A DNA stretch of 27,397 nt from an uncultured Lachnospiraceae bacterium (GCA_910585545.1 CAJUFN010000025.1:1-27397); one strand, 5' to 3'; shown: positions 1 to 7,777, counted from the first letter of the stretch. Notes: generated from the letters alone by a model not told the origin. A program made the numbers and translations.

Positions 1-695
1 AAACATTCTTCATAAAATCCATCAATGACAAATCCAGCTCTAAAACAAAGGTTAAAAATATCTTGTATGGAACGATGATAATAAATCTGCTCCTCCGGTT
101 GCCCTTCAATCGCTATACCATAGTAACTGTGCGGTGTCATATATTTTTCAGTCAACGTGATAAAACAAGGGTGTTGCGTTGCAAAGACAAAAATTCCGCT
201 TTCCTCCAACAGTTCATAAACAGCCATAAGAAGTGGTTCAATATCCGTAATATCCATAATTGCCATATTAGAAACTGCTTTCGTAAAGGCTCGATTTCTT
301 TTTAATTCTAATATACTTTCTCTATTGGTCGCATCCGCTACACAAAATTCAATTTGTTTTGCATATTGTGATTGCCGTCTTTTAGCCAATTCTATCATTT
401 TTTTGCTGTAATCAAAAGCGACAATCGAAGCGCCTCTTTGTGCAAGATACGAAGAATAATTTCCATTGCCACACGCAATATCCAAAATGTAATCCGCAGG
501 ATTAGGAGATAGAAGTTCCGTTACTTTGGGACGTACTACCTCTCTGTGAAATTCATTAGATTTGTCACCCATTGCATTATCCCAAAATTGTGCGTTTTTC
601 TCCCAGATTTTTTTACTTTCCTCTGTTCCCATGTTCTCTCCCCCTCCCAAAATTTGCCTTTTTGCTTCAATTAAATCATCCTTTGTATATTCCAT
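1..695 (-). CDS. Class I SAM-dependent methyltransferase (C-terminus cut by window edge)
   Basis: 231 codons are visible and the reading frame is open at base 1. A Rossmann-type methyltransferase core is clear: motif I LDIACGNGNY at residues 71-80, an acidic residue (FDYS, D95) ending strand 2, and a DA pair near 121. The substrate is not evident; the layout matches small-molecule or antibiotic-type methyltransferases but this cannot be decided. The start at 695 has GAGGAGG seven bases upstream. A second in-frame ATG at 632 also has a purine-rich site (GGAGAG), and the conserved fold begins after it. The first 20 residues (MEYTKDDLIEAKRQI...) may therefore be an appended leader. It has its own promoter and so looks like independent cargo of the element. 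Confidence 0.85.
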   Translation of the reverse strand, partial: MEYTKDDLIEAKRQILGGGENMGTEESKKIWEKNAQFWDNAMGDKSNEFHREVVRPKVTELLSPNPADYILDIACGNGNYSSYLAQRGASIVAFDYSKKMIELAKRRQSQYAKQIEFCVADATNRESILELKRNRAFTKAVSNMAIMDITDIEPLLMAVYELLEESGIFVFATQHPCFITLTEKYMTPHSYYGIAIEGQPEEQIYYHRSIQDIFNLCFRAGFVIDGFYEEC

Positions 696-729
696 TTTTG
701 TCCTCCTCAAATCCCGATTTGTCAGCACC

Positions 730-758
730 ATTATAACTTGTTTTTAGCGGGAACACAA
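730..758 (-). promoter_or_regulatory. Sigma-A promoter of the methyltransferase
   Basis: On the minus strand, TTGTGT (758-753) and a consensus TATAAT (735-730) are separated by exactly 17 bases. This puts the transcript start near 723 and leaves a leader of about 28 bases before the ATG at 695. The -35 is weak, the -10 perfect. Confidence 0.6.
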
Positions 759-781
759 CTTGGGAGAAACATATCTGCTGA

Positions 782-1150
782 TTAACCGAAAGCATCTTTG
801 CATTGGTCAAGGAAATACTTCTTTTTCTCCGATATTTCCTCCTGCCTGTCTTTGGAAAGCGTCTGGAATATCTCGTCATAGTCAAGCTCCGCAAGCGGCG
901 TTCCCAACACAGGTGTTAAAACTTCATGTTCATACCATATCCGCCACAGTTCCTCAAACAGTTCTCCACCGTCCGAAAAAACCATTGCCGAATCAAAACC
1001 TTCTCCCTCGCTGAACCATTGCAGACGGACAAACCCGAACCGTCCGGCATCCGCTACCACCACATCGGTCAGGTCATACAGTTCTGCGAACGCATCCGCA
1101 ACCGTCCGGCATCTTGCCCGTTGTTCTTCCGTAATATATTTTTCTGCCAT
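782..1150 (-). CDS. Unrecognised acidic protein of the element
   Basis: 122 residues, no family recognised. The sequence is acidic and aromatic-rich in its middle (RLQWFSEGEGF, LWRIWYEHE) with a charged C-terminal helix (DRQEEISEKKKYFLDQC). There is no signal peptide or membrane segment. The start at 1150 is fixed by GGAAGGAG five bases upstream. It lies 47 bases after the preceding gene, with a small hairpin between, and is probably the last gene of the ParA/ParB/replication operon. Small proteins of this sort accompany replication modules in Clostridia elements, but no function can be assigned. Confidence 0.6.
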   Translation of the reverse strand: MAEKYITEEQRARCRTVADAFAELYDLTDVVVADAGRFGFVRLQWFSEGEGFDSAMVFSDGGELFEELWRIWYEHEVLTPVLGTPLAELDYDEIFQTLSKDRQEEISEKKKYFLDQCKDAFG

Positions 1151-1164
1151 ATATGCTCCTTCCC

Positions 1165-1189
1165 ACTTCTGGACAAAAAGTCCAAAAGT
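1165..1189 (-). other. Intercistronic hairpin
   Basis: The arms 1165-1174 and 1180-1189 pair over ten positions around a five-base loop. Read as minus-strand RNA every position pairs (one G-U); read as plus-strand RNA one position is a C/A mismatch. It sits just upstream of the ribosome binding site of the 782-1150 gene and has no U-run, so a role in mRNA stability or translation is more likely than termination. Confidence 0.35.
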
Positions 1190-1197
1190 TACCTATT

Positions 1198-1851
1198 TCA
1201 TTTTAAACAGTAAATCGTGCAGAGGTCAGCATATAACATAGCTTCCCCGCATTTTATCGTGTCAAACAAAAGGCACTGGAACAGCACGTTACGCACTCCC
1301 TCCAGACTGGCAATGCCCTGTTCTTTATCTGAAAAGTCTGTGCCTGAAATATCCATATCCGCCGATACTGCCCGCCTTGCCGAGATACAGTGCGTGTAAA
1401 GTCCGAGGATATATTTATCTGACATAGGGAAAGCGAATGTTTCCTGCCCGTCATAAGTTACCCGGTACTTTTCCTGTTCCCCTTCCGGCAGTTCAAAGCA
1501 GCACCGCACTGTTTCCAGATAAGTATGCCCGTCAAAATCCGGCTTTATTTTCTTCCCATACCTGCGGATTGCGGAAAATATGTTATTCCGGTCAATAAAA
1601 GAACGGGTACGCTTGAAAGCTGCTTTTTTGCCTTTCATATCCATGTAAACATTATTCCCCGTCCCTTTCCCGGCAAACCTGCCATAATCGCCTGTCCGCA
1701 ACAGGTAGGACAGTACCTCTAACAGCTTTTCCCTTGATGCAATCTCCTGATAAGGGGAATCGCTGAAATCTATTTTCACAAACCTTAATGGGCAGCTTCC
1801 CTTTGCAGCCTCCCGTTCCATTACCCGGTCAACATCACGCATTGACTCCAT
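1198..1851 (-). CDS. Unrecognised protein of the replication module
   Basis: 217 residues, family not recognised. There are no membrane segments or signal peptide. The middle is strongly basic (GKKAAFKRTRSFIDRNN, RRYGKKIKPDF), which might bind nucleic acid, and the C-terminal third is Cys-rich. The ATG at 1851 follows the stop codon of the DUF6017 gene directly, with AGGAGA eight bases upstream, so the two are almost certainly co-transcribed and translationally linked. Position in the operon suggests a replication accessory or copy-control role, which is inference only. Confidence 0.65.
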   Translation of the reverse strand: MESMRDVDRVMEREAAKGSCPLRFVKIDFSDSPYQEIASREKLLEVLSYLLRTGDYGRFAGKGTGNNVYMDMKGKKAAFKRTRSFIDRNNIFSAIRRYGKKIKPDFDGHTYLETVRCCFELPEGEQEKYRVTYDGQETFAFPMSDKYILGLYTHCISARRAVSADMDISGTDFSDKEQGIASLEGVRNVLFQCLLFDTIKCGEAMLYADLCTIYCLK

Positions 1852-3036
1852 TTATCTATCTCCTTCCGGTTCGGGATTAAATAATCCCTTTTCCTGCCAC
1901 CCTCCACCATACATATCATACTGTACCAACTGCTGGTAATAGTGGTTCATGGTATTCGGCGCATTGTAGAGGGCAGTCACCATGTACGCCCTGATGTTAG
2001 TTATCTTGGTTGTGGTTTCCTTCATGCAGCCAATCACATACTCCAAATGGGAGCTGTTCAGCTTCAGGAATTTTGACTTCACAAGCTCATAAGGGTAATC
2101 CTCCCCATTAACCTTTACCGTCCTTCGCTTCACGCACACAATCTCGCAGATCACCTCATAAAGTTCCTCATACAGCCCCTTTTCGCTCCAGTCACCATAT
2201 TTCATGTGATGCTCATACTCAATATTTTCTTTGATGATTTCCATGTAGGCGTTGGCATCATCCATCACATCAATCATATCATTATCCGGCTTGCCCTGTT
2301 TTTCTTTTATCTCCTGTGCAGATTGATTGATTGGATAGGATTCTCCGCCAGAAATATTTGCAGAAGTATTTGTATTTGTCCCCCCGTTTTGGTGCAGACC
2401 TGTATCTGTTTTCGGCAGGAGGGTATTTCCCATTTCGTCATGACCTGTATCCAAGTTTGTCGATACCTGTGTCCCGTTCCGGATACCCCTCCCTCCCAAA
2501 ATTTCCATAGGGGCATCCGATTTTGTAGGGAGTCTCCCTCCCGTTTTATCATCAGACGCACCTGCACCTGAATCGTCCAATCCGTCCATTGCAGGGATTT
2601 CCTCTGGAAATGTCAGTTGGTACAGCATATCCGGTTTCAGTTCCACATACATCACATTATTACAGACAAGCCCATCTCCATAACTGACTGTCCGGAACTC
2701 CCTCCTGATTACCTGTAATTTTTCCAATTTATCCATTGCGGTTTTAATTGTTTTCTTAGATTCTCCAAATAAATCCGCATAATACTGATAGCTCTGCCTT
2801 AGAATATCCTCAGAAAATTTCTTTTTCCAGCCGAGGATATGTCCGGTTCCCTGATCCCGCACCTCAGAAGGGCGATACCAGTAAACAATATCTGCCAGAA
2901 TAACAATCGCAAGGAGATATGGTTTCCCATTCTCCTTTGTGATTGTCCTGTACCAGACAGCGGGAATAATGTTTCCGGTAATATTTATGGAACCCATTGC
3001 GTCAACAATTATGTTTCCGCTTGTTAAGTATCCCAT
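1852..3036 (-). CDS. DUF6017 replication-initiation-type protein
   Basis: 394 residues from the ATG at 3036. The N-terminal 130 residues read as a winged-helix replication domain of phage/plasmid type (NIIPAVWYRTITKENGKP, ADIVYWYRPSE, then a helix-turn-helix around SKKTIKTAMDKLEKLQVIRR). A low-complexity Ser/Thr/Gly-rich linker of roughly 90 residues follows. The C-terminal 110 residues match the DUF6017 domain (IKENIEYEHHM, YELVKSKFLKLNSSHLEYVI, ITNIRAYMVTALYNAPNTM). The same frame continues nine codons upstream to an ATG at 3063 inside parB. I chose 3036 because it starts two bases after the parB stop and has AGGAAGGGG at a workable distance. Immediate coupling to parAB supports a role in replicating the element. 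Confidence 0.82.
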   Translation of the reverse strand: MGYLTSGNIIVDAMGSINITGNIIPAVWYRTITKENGKPYLLAIVILADIVYWYRPSEVRDQGTGHILGWKKKFSEDILRQSYQYYADLFGESKKTIKTAMDKLEKLQVIRREFRTVSYGDGLVCNNVMYVELKPDMLYQLTFPEEIPAMDGLDDSGAGASDDKTGGRLPTKSDAPMEILGGRGIRNGTQVSTNLDTGHDEMGNTLLPKTDTGLHQNGGTNTNTSANISGGESYPINQSAQEIKEKQGKPDNDMIDVMDDANAYMEIIKENIEYEHHMKYGDWSEKGLYEELYEVICEIVCVKRRTVKVNGEDYPYELVKSKFLKLNSSHLEYVIGCMKETTTKITNIRAYMVTALYNAPNTMNHYYQQLVQYDMYGGGWQEKGLFNPEPEGDR

Positions 3037-3038
3037 TA

Positions 3039-3935
3039 TCAAACAGCCCCTTCCTCTTTCCATTTATCAAGAAGCGAAATAATAATGTTTTCAATCTCCT
3101 CATTGGAATAGCTGTCTGAAAAGTATTCGCCAATCTTGTCTGATTTTATTGTGATCTTTCTTTCCTTCGGCTTTTCCTCTGTCAGTATCAGACGCACCAT
3201 TGCAAAGGTAAGTTCGCCGCTTTTGCCATATTCTTTAAGTTTTCCGGACTGCACCATGCTGACACTGCATCCCTGTTCTTCAATGACAGCCTGTACCCAC
3301 TGCTGTGCTTCCTCTGTCAGAAAAGATATATCCACGCCCTGTGAAAAACCGAGCTTTTTACTGTCCACCATAATAAGAAGTTCTTCCGACAGGCGTGAAA
3401 GCCATATATACCGCTGAACCTTTTTCGCATTCTCCCCGGCAGCTTCCCCGACTTCATCAAGGGTGTTCTTCCCTGACTTTTTTCCCTGATGTTTCATGGC
3501 TTCATACTTCATTTTGTAGGCTCTCGCCTTTTCGCTTGGTAAAATATCCTCCCTCTGAATATTGGAGTCCACCATGATAATTGTCGCTTCATCATCGGTG
3601 TAATTGCGGACAATCACTGGCATCTCCGTTTTTCCGGCAAGCTCTGAACCCCTTTTCCTGCGGTGTCCGGCTATGATTTCATAGCCGCCGCCTGCCCTCG
3701 GTCTTGCAATGCCCGGAACCAGCACACCGTACTGGCGGATACTCTCCGTTGTTTCCTCCATCTTCTCATCATCCACCACCCGGAAAGGGTGGTCTTTGAA
3801 TGTATGAAGGTCTGCAAGCGGCGCATTGATAATCTGTTCTACGGAGCTTTCCTGCCCCGCAGAACCGCCGAATAAATCCTCAAATTTCTCTATCTTAACT
3901 TTTGATGCGCTTCCTGCTTTTGCATTACTGCCCAT
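3039..3935 (-). CDS. parB: ParB-family partition protein
   Basis: 298 residues. The N-terminal ParB nuclease-like/CTPase fold shows the box II signature AGHRRKRGSELAG and the following DSNIQREDILPSEKARAYKMK, and a central helix-turn-helix region follows. The function is to bind parS sites on the element and act with ParA in segregation. The frame also allows a TTG start at 3941, but AGGAGG lies nine bases before the ATG at 3935 and only three before the TTG, so 3935 is preferred. It overlaps the end of parA by 11 bases. No copy of the Bacillus-type parS palindrome was seen in the window, so its site is either different or elsewhere. Confidence 0.92.
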   Translation of the reverse strand: MGSNAKAGSASKVKIEKFEDLFGGSAGQESSVEQIINAPLADLHTFKDHPFRVVDDEKMEETTESIRQYGVLVPGIARPRAGGGYEIIAGHRRKRGSELAGKTEMPVIVRNYTDDEATIIMVDSNIQREDILPSEKARAYKMKYEAMKHQGKKSGKNTLDEVGEAAGENAKKVQRYIWLSRLSEELLIMVDSKKLGFSQGVDISFLTEEAQQWVQAVIEEQGCSVSMVQSGKLKEYGKSGELTFAMVRLILTEEKPKERKITIKSDKIGEYFSDSYSNEEIENIIISLLDKWKEEGAV

Positions 3936-4710
3936 TTCCAAGCACCTCCTTTGTCAGAGAATCATAAGCTGCCGCTGCCTTCCCTTTTGGATCATGCCTG
4001 TAAATGCTGACGCCTTCCGCAGAAATCTCCGCCGCCCTTACCGAAATAGGGATACTGTTCGTAAATATCCTTACACTGCCCCCATAGGCTTCCTTCAGCA
4101 TGGCACTGATGTCCTTTGCATAGTTCGTCCGGCTGTCCACCATTGTCAGCAATATGCCCTCAATCTCCAGCTTCGGGTTAATCTGCCGCTTTACCTTGCC
4201 AACCGTCTTAATGAGCTGCTGCAAGCCTTTGACGGGCAGGTATGCCGCCTGTACGGGTATCAGTATGCTGTCGGCACAGGCAAGGGCATTTATGGTAATC
4301 ATGCCGAGTGAAGGCATACAGTCTATCAGGATATAGTCGTAACTCTCCCTGACTATCTCTATGTATGACCTCAGTATTGTTTCCCGGCTCATGACATTCA
4401 CAAGGGAAACCTCCAGACCGGATAATTCGATATTCCCCGGCATAAGGTCTATCCCTTCCTCATGGTGCAGGATACCCTCCGTCGGCTCTACTTCCTCGTC
4501 ATTGATTAAATCCCCCATAATGGTTGCAAGCGTGACTTCCAAAGTATCCGGTTCTGTATATCCTAAACTCGCTGTCAAACTGCCCTGTGCGTCTGCGTCT
4601 ATCAGCAGGACTTTTTTACCCTGTTTTGCCAGTCCGATTCCTAAATTGCTTGTTGTGGTGGTCTTGCCCACTCCGCCTTTCTGGTTTGCGATTGCGATTA
4701 TTTTACACAT
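3925..4710 (-). CDS. parA: ParA/Soj-family partition ATPase
   Basis: 261 residues with the deviant Walker A motif KGGVGKTT at residues 11-18 and a Walker A'/Asp motif LLIDADAQGS at about 35-44. A later LIDCMPSLG matches the Walker B strand of ParA ATPases. There is no N-terminal HTH, so this is the short type. It forms nucleoid-bound dimers that position ParB-parS complexes. The start has AAGGAGA eight bases upstream and lies 23 bases after the DUF3970 gene. Full length and intact. Confidence 0.95.
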   Translation of the reverse strand: MCKIIAIANQKGGVGKTTTTSNLGIGLAKQGKKVLLIDADAQGSLTASLGYTEPDTLEVTLATIMGDLINDEEVEPTEGILHHEEGIDLMPGNIELSGLEVSLVNVMSRETILRSYIEIVRESYDYILIDCMPSLGMITINALACADSILIPVQAAYLPVKGLQQLIKTVGKVKRQINPKLEIEGILLTMVDSRTNYAKDISAMLKEAYGGSVRIFTNSIPISVRAAEISAEGVSIYRHDPKGKAAAAYDSLTKEVLGNGQ

Positions 4711-4733
4711 GATTAAACTCTCCTTTGCTTCTG

Positions 4734-4910
4734 CTATGATTCTTTTATGTTGCTTTTTTTGACTTCCACATAAGCCCTGTAATATTTCTTTGTCCCTTTG
4801 TTCGGGAACAAATCAGAAAACTCCGTCACTTCGATTTTGGAATTTCTCTGTAAAATCTTCCCAAACCACTTAATATCGTTCTTTGTTCCCATAAGCCTGA
4901 CTTTTAACAT
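4734..4910 (-). CDS. DUF3970-type small protein
   Basis: 58 residues, easily missed because of its size. The sequence begins MLKVRLMGTKNDIKWFGKIL and continues with a short FPNKGTKKYYRAYVEV strand. This is the pattern I know from DUF3970 proteins of Clostridia plasmids and ICEs. The ATG at 4910 overlaps the last base of the DUF6075 stop codon (TAATG), and GGAGG lies just upstream, so it is translationally coupled. It has one compact alpha/beta domain and no membrane segment. The function is unknown; its place beside parA makes a replication or partition accessory role plausible. Confidence 0.75.
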   Translation of the reverse strand: MLKVRLMGTKNDIKWFGKILQRNSKIEVTEFSDLFPNKGTKKYYRAYVEVKKSNIKES

Positions 4911-5371
4911 TAATCCTGTCCTCCAAACATGGCATACAGATTGTGGTTATACGTTGCGTACTCCGGATACCGTATCTGTACCGCCTGCCAAAAATAAGGT
5001 GCGTAGGCACAGCAGAACAGTTCCTCCACTGTGTAATTCCTGCACTCGTCCACCTGTTTCTCCGCATCATCGTAATCAAGAACGCTTGGCGTACCATTGC
5101 AGTATAGGTTGAACGCCATTCTGACCACCTTTACGCTTCCGCTGGTCTGCCAGCCTTCATGCAGGCATTCTGTTTTTACACAGCCTGTCTTAAAATCATA
5201 AATGCTTTTAATGTTCCTTCTTGTGTCATTGCTGATACCAAGACAATAGACAAGCGCCTTGTGATACACATCCTGATACCTGACCTCTTTCAATTTCTCA
5301 TAGTAGAACTTCTCATGTGCTTCGCTGATAAAAATAACCGCTTTCTCTGCTCCTAACGCTGTACTGCTCAT
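4910..5371 (-). CDS. DUF6075 family protein
   Basis: 153 residues. The sequence FISEAHEKFYYEKL, QDVYHKALVYCLGISNDTRRNI, CLHEGWQTSGSVKVVRMAFNLY and FCCAYAPYFWQAVQIRYPEY is the conserved core of DUF6075, a protein of unknown function common in Clostridia mobile elements. The frame extends to an ATG at 5386. That region (ATG GAG GAA) instead provides the GGAGG site for the ATG at 5371, which is the better start. It is the first gene of the module, directly downstream of a strong terminator, so its promoter must be very close to, or overlap, that terminator. Confidence 0.8.
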   Translation of the reverse strand: MSSTALGAEKAVIFISEAHEKFYYEKLKEVRYQDVYHKALVYCLGISNDTRRNIKSIYDFKTGCVKTECLHEGWQTSGSVKVVRMAFNLYCNGTPSVLDYDDAEKQVDECRNYTVEELFCCAYAPYFWQAVQIRYPEYATYNHNLYAMFGGQD

Positions 5372-5413
5372 TCTTTTTTCCTCCATTTCTTATTTTGCTT
5401 TGCTGACCATAAC

Positions 5414-5457
5414 AAAAAAGGACACTTCCCTAAAATTTCTCTTAGAAAAATGTCCTT
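5414..5457 (-). terminator. Strong intrinsic terminator between lysS and the element genes
   Basis: Arms 5418-5433 and 5442-5457 form a 16-bp stem with an 8-base loop. As minus-strand RNA all 16 positions pair (three G-U); read on the plus strand three are mismatched. A run of six T follows on the minus strand (5419-5414). It would stop transcripts coming from the lysS side before they reach DUF6075, or act as an attenuator for that gene. Confidence 0.8.
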
Positions 5458-5526
5458 AACGTACAAAATATTGAATTGGATTTATGAGTACAACTATTCA
5501 TTAACGCTTATTATTCTTCGTTATGC

Positions 5527-5559
5527 GTTGTAAAATTGTTGTAAATTTGTTGTAGTTCG
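5527..5559. repeat. Three tandem 11-bp repeats at the presumed element end
   Basis: GTTGTA recurs at 5527, 5538 and 5549, exactly one helical turn apart: GTTGTAAAATT, GTTGTAAATTT, GTTGTAGTTCG. The set lies about 40 bases from the lysS stop codon in gene-free DNA. Arm-type sites of tyrosine recombinases such as those of Tn916 are also short direct repeats near the element end, so this is a candidate integrase or excisionase binding array. That role is inferred. Confidence 0.5.
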
Positions 5560-5599
5560 CAACTTCAAATACCGCAAACCCTTGATTTTACTGGACTTT

Positions 5600-7087
5600 T
5601 TAATCGACTGTTCGCATTGTCGGGAACAACAAGACGTCTCTTATCGCCGCCGCATCAGTGAGCAGCATGCACATTCTGTCGATTCCAAATCCGATTCCAC
5701 CTGTCGGCGGCATACCGATTTCCAGTGCATTCAAGAAATCTTCATCCGTTGTATTAGCCTCTTCATCACCCTGTGCAAGCAATTCTTCCTGTGCCTTAAA
5801 ACGTTCTCTTTGATCCAGCGGATCGTTAAGCTCAGAGTACGCATTCGCCATCTCCCAGCCATTCATGAAGAACTCAAAACGCTCTGTATACTCCGGATTC
5901 TCCGGTTTCTTCTTCGTAAGCGGAGAAATCTCAATCGGATGATCCATTACAAATGTAGGCTGGATCAAGTGTTCCTCTGCATACTCTTCGAAGAACAGCG
6001 CAAGGATATCACCCTTTTTATGTCTCTCTTCAAATTCAATACCACGCTCTCTGGCGATTGCTTTTGCTTCTTCCGTTGTCTTGATTTCATCAAAATCAAC
6101 ATCTGCATATTTCTTAACGGCGTCTACCATAGTAATTCTTTCGAATGGCTTTCCAAGATCCATCTCTACACCGTTATAAACAATTTTCGTAGTTCCAAGC
6201 ACTTCCTGTGCTACATGACGATACAGATTTTCTGTCAGATCCATCATGCCATTATAATCTGTATATGCCTGATAAAGTTCCATCAAAGTGAATTCCGGAT
6301 TATGTCTCGTATCAAGACCTTCATTACGAAATACACGGCCAATTTCATATACACGCTCCAAACCACCTACGATCAATCTCTTCAAGTAAAGCTCCAAAGA
6401 GATACGCAGTTTGAAATCCTCATCCAATGCATTGAAATGTGTCTCAAACGGTCTTGCCGCAGCGCCGCCCGCATTCGCCACAAGAATCGGGGTTTCTACT
6501 TCCATAAATCCTTCATTATCTAAATATCTTCTGATTGCACTGATGATTTTGGAACGTTTGATAAATGTATCTTTTACTTCCGGGTTCATGATCAAATCTA
6601 CATATCTTTGACGATAACGCAAATCTGTGTTCGTAAGACCATGATATTTCTCCGGAAGAATCTGAAGGCTTTTGGATAATAAAGTTACGGCAGACGCATG
6701 GATGGAAATCTCTCCTGTCTTTGTCTTAAATACTTCACCTTTAAGACCGACGATATCGCCGACATCCATTTTTTTGAATTCTTTATATTCCTCTTCTCCG
6801 ATGCAGTCTCTTGCAACGTAAGACTGAATATTTCCTTTTAAATCCTGGATATTACAAAAAGACGCCTTTCCCATAATACGTTTGGACATGATACGTCCTG
6901 CCAAAGATACATTCTGTCCCTCTAACTGCTCAAAATTCTCTTTGATATCTGCGCTATGGTGACTTACATCATAAGTCATGATCTGAAAAGGATCTTTTCC
7001 GTTCGCCTGCAAATCCGCAAGCTTCTCACGACGTACTTTCCTTAACTGATTAATATCCTGTTCCTGTACATTTTTCTGCTCTGCCAC
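5600..7087 (-). CDS. lysS: Lysyl-tRNA synthetase, class II
   Basis: 495 residues, normal for bacterial LysRS. It charges tRNA-Lys in the cytoplasm. The N-terminal OB-fold anticodon-binding domain occupies about residues 55-150. The class II catalytic core follows, with motif 2 (RVFRNEGLDTRHNPEFTLMELY) and motif 3 (GGIGFGIDRMCMLL) intact. The start is a GTG at 7087 with AAGGAGTGG upstream. It lies 16 bases after greA and is co-transcribed with it. The C-terminus (LLFPTMRTVD) looks native, so if an element inserted here it restored or spared the coding end. No lysS terminator of its own is seen before the element begins. Confidence 0.98.
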   Translation of the reverse strand: MAEQKNVQEQDINQLRKVRREKLADLQANGKDPFQIMTYDVSHHSADIKENFEQLEGQNVSLAGRIMSKRIMGKASFCNIQDLKGNIQSYVARDCIGEEEYKEFKKMDVGDIVGLKGEVFKTKTGEISIHASAVTLLSKSLQILPEKYHGLTNTDLRYRQRYVDLIMNPEVKDTFIKRSKIISAIRRYLDNEGFMEVETPILVANAGGAAARPFETHFNALDEDFKLRISLELYLKRLIVGGLERVYEIGRVFRNEGLDTRHNPEFTLMELYQAYTDYNGMMDLTENLYRHVAQEVLGTTKIVYNGVEMDLGKPFERITMVDAVKKYADVDFDEIKTTEEAKAIARERGIEFEERHKKGDILALFFEEYAEEHLIQPTFVMDHPIEISPLTKKKPENPEYTERFEFFMNGWEMANAYSELNDPLDQRERFKAQEELLAQGDEEANTTDEDFLNALEIGMPPTGGIGFGIDRMCMLLTDAAAIRDVLLFPTMRTVD

Positions 7088-7103
7088 TTTTTTCCACTCC
7101 TTA

Positions 7104-7586
7104 TTATACTGATCTGTCGATTTTTAATACTTCGTATTCAATCATGCCCGCCTGCGTCTCGATAGACACGACATCTCCTACCTTGCATCCGATCAATGCT
7201 CTTCCGACCGGAGATTCATTAGAGATTTTTCCCTGAAGGCTGTTTGCTTCGGTAGAACCTACAATTTTAAATTCCATCTCTTCTTCAAATTCCTTATCAT
7301 AAACAGAAACGGTACATCCTACATTGATCGTCTCTAAGTCCACTTCATCTTCTACTACCACTTCTGCATTTTTCAAAATTTTCTCTAATTCTTCGATACG
7401 TGCTTCGATATCCCTTTGTTCGTCTTTTGCTGCATCGTATTCCGCGTTCTCAGATAAGTCACCCTGTTCCCTTGCTTCTTTAATCTTACCCGCAACTTCT
7501 TTTCTTTTTACGACTTTTAAATGTTCTAATTCCTCTTCAAGCTTTTTGAGTCCGGCATAAGTAAGTATTGTTTTTTTTGCTTCCAT
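7104..7586 (-). CDS. greA: Transcription elongation factor GreA
   Basis: 160 residues. The N-terminal antiparallel coiled coil is clear (LKKLEEELEHLKVVKRKEVAGKIKEAREQGDLSENAEYDAAKDEQ), with the acidic tip residues typical of GreA in the GDLSENAEYD loop. The C-terminal FKBP-like domain follows (SPVGRALIGCKVGDVVSIET). GreA stimulates transcript cleavage by backtracked RNA polymerase. It is the first gene of the greA-lysS unit, an arrangement usual in Clostridia, and its ATG at 7586 has a GGAAGG site upstream. Confidence 0.97.
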   Translation of the reverse strand: MEAKKTILTYAGLKKLEEELEHLKVVKRKEVAGKIKEAREQGDLSENAEYDAAKDEQRDIEARIEELEKILKNAEVVVEDEVDLETINVGCTVSVYDKEFEEEMEFKIVGSTEANSLQGKISNESPVGRALIGCKVGDVVSIETQAGMIEYEVLKIDRSV

Positions 7587-7616
7587 TTGGTACTACTTCC
7601 TTCCTGATATCTTTCC

Positions 7617-7631
7617 TTATAGGCCCTATAA
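7617..7631. other. Palindrome in the greA leader
   Basis: TTATAGG and CCTATAA flank a single central base, 31 bases before the greA start and inside its 115-base leader. The one-base centre makes it a poor RNA hairpin but a possible protein-binding palindrome. No regulator is recognised. Confidence 0.3.
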
Positions 7632-7706
7632 AGTCGGCATATGTGCTGCCACAACTGGACTTTTCTTCCGCATGTGGTTAGAATCATCCACTCTCGCAAT
7701 TTTGAT

Positions 7707-7735
7707 ATTATACAAGATAACCTGTCCGATGTCAA
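7707..7735 (-). promoter_or_regulatory. Consensus sigma-A promoter of greA-lysS
   Basis: TTGACA (7735-7730) and TATAAT (7712-7707) are both perfect hexamers with a 17-base spacer. The transcript would start near 7700, leaving a leader of about 115 bases. This is the best promoter in the window and fits high expression of translation and transcription genes. Confidence 0.9.
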
Positions 7736-7777
7736 GAAATTTCTACTCTTGCCCGACAGCTATATATCCCAAGATTC

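Larger units (their letters stand above)
1..5602. mobile_element. End of an integrated plasmid/ICE-like element abutting lysS
   Basis: This block holds plasmid-type functions in one orientation: ParA, ParB, a DUF6017 replication-type protein, DUF3970 and DUF6075, then two unrecognised proteins and a methyltransferase. It ends next to the stop codon of lysS. The last 200 bases before lysS contain no gene but carry a strong terminator and three 11-bp direct repeats, as expected near a recombinase attachment site. No integrase, relaxase or second end is in view, so the extent and the exact att core are inferred. A chromosomally fixed remnant is also possible. Confidence 0.5.

Noticed and set aside
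3039..4710. A parS site near parA-parB
   Set aside because: I looked for the Bacillus-type parS palindrome (TGTTTCACGTGAAACA) and close variants and found none in the window by eye.
5582..6523. 313-codon plus-strand ORF opposite lysS
   Set aside because: It is the antisense of a strongly conserved synthetase and reads as Cys/His/Arg-rich noise. There is no promoter or ribosome site, so its length is a codon-bias effect.
7526..7735. 69-residue minus-strand ORF overlapping the greA start
   Set aside because: It overlaps greA in another frame and would cover the greA promoter and leader. No recognisable composition or family.
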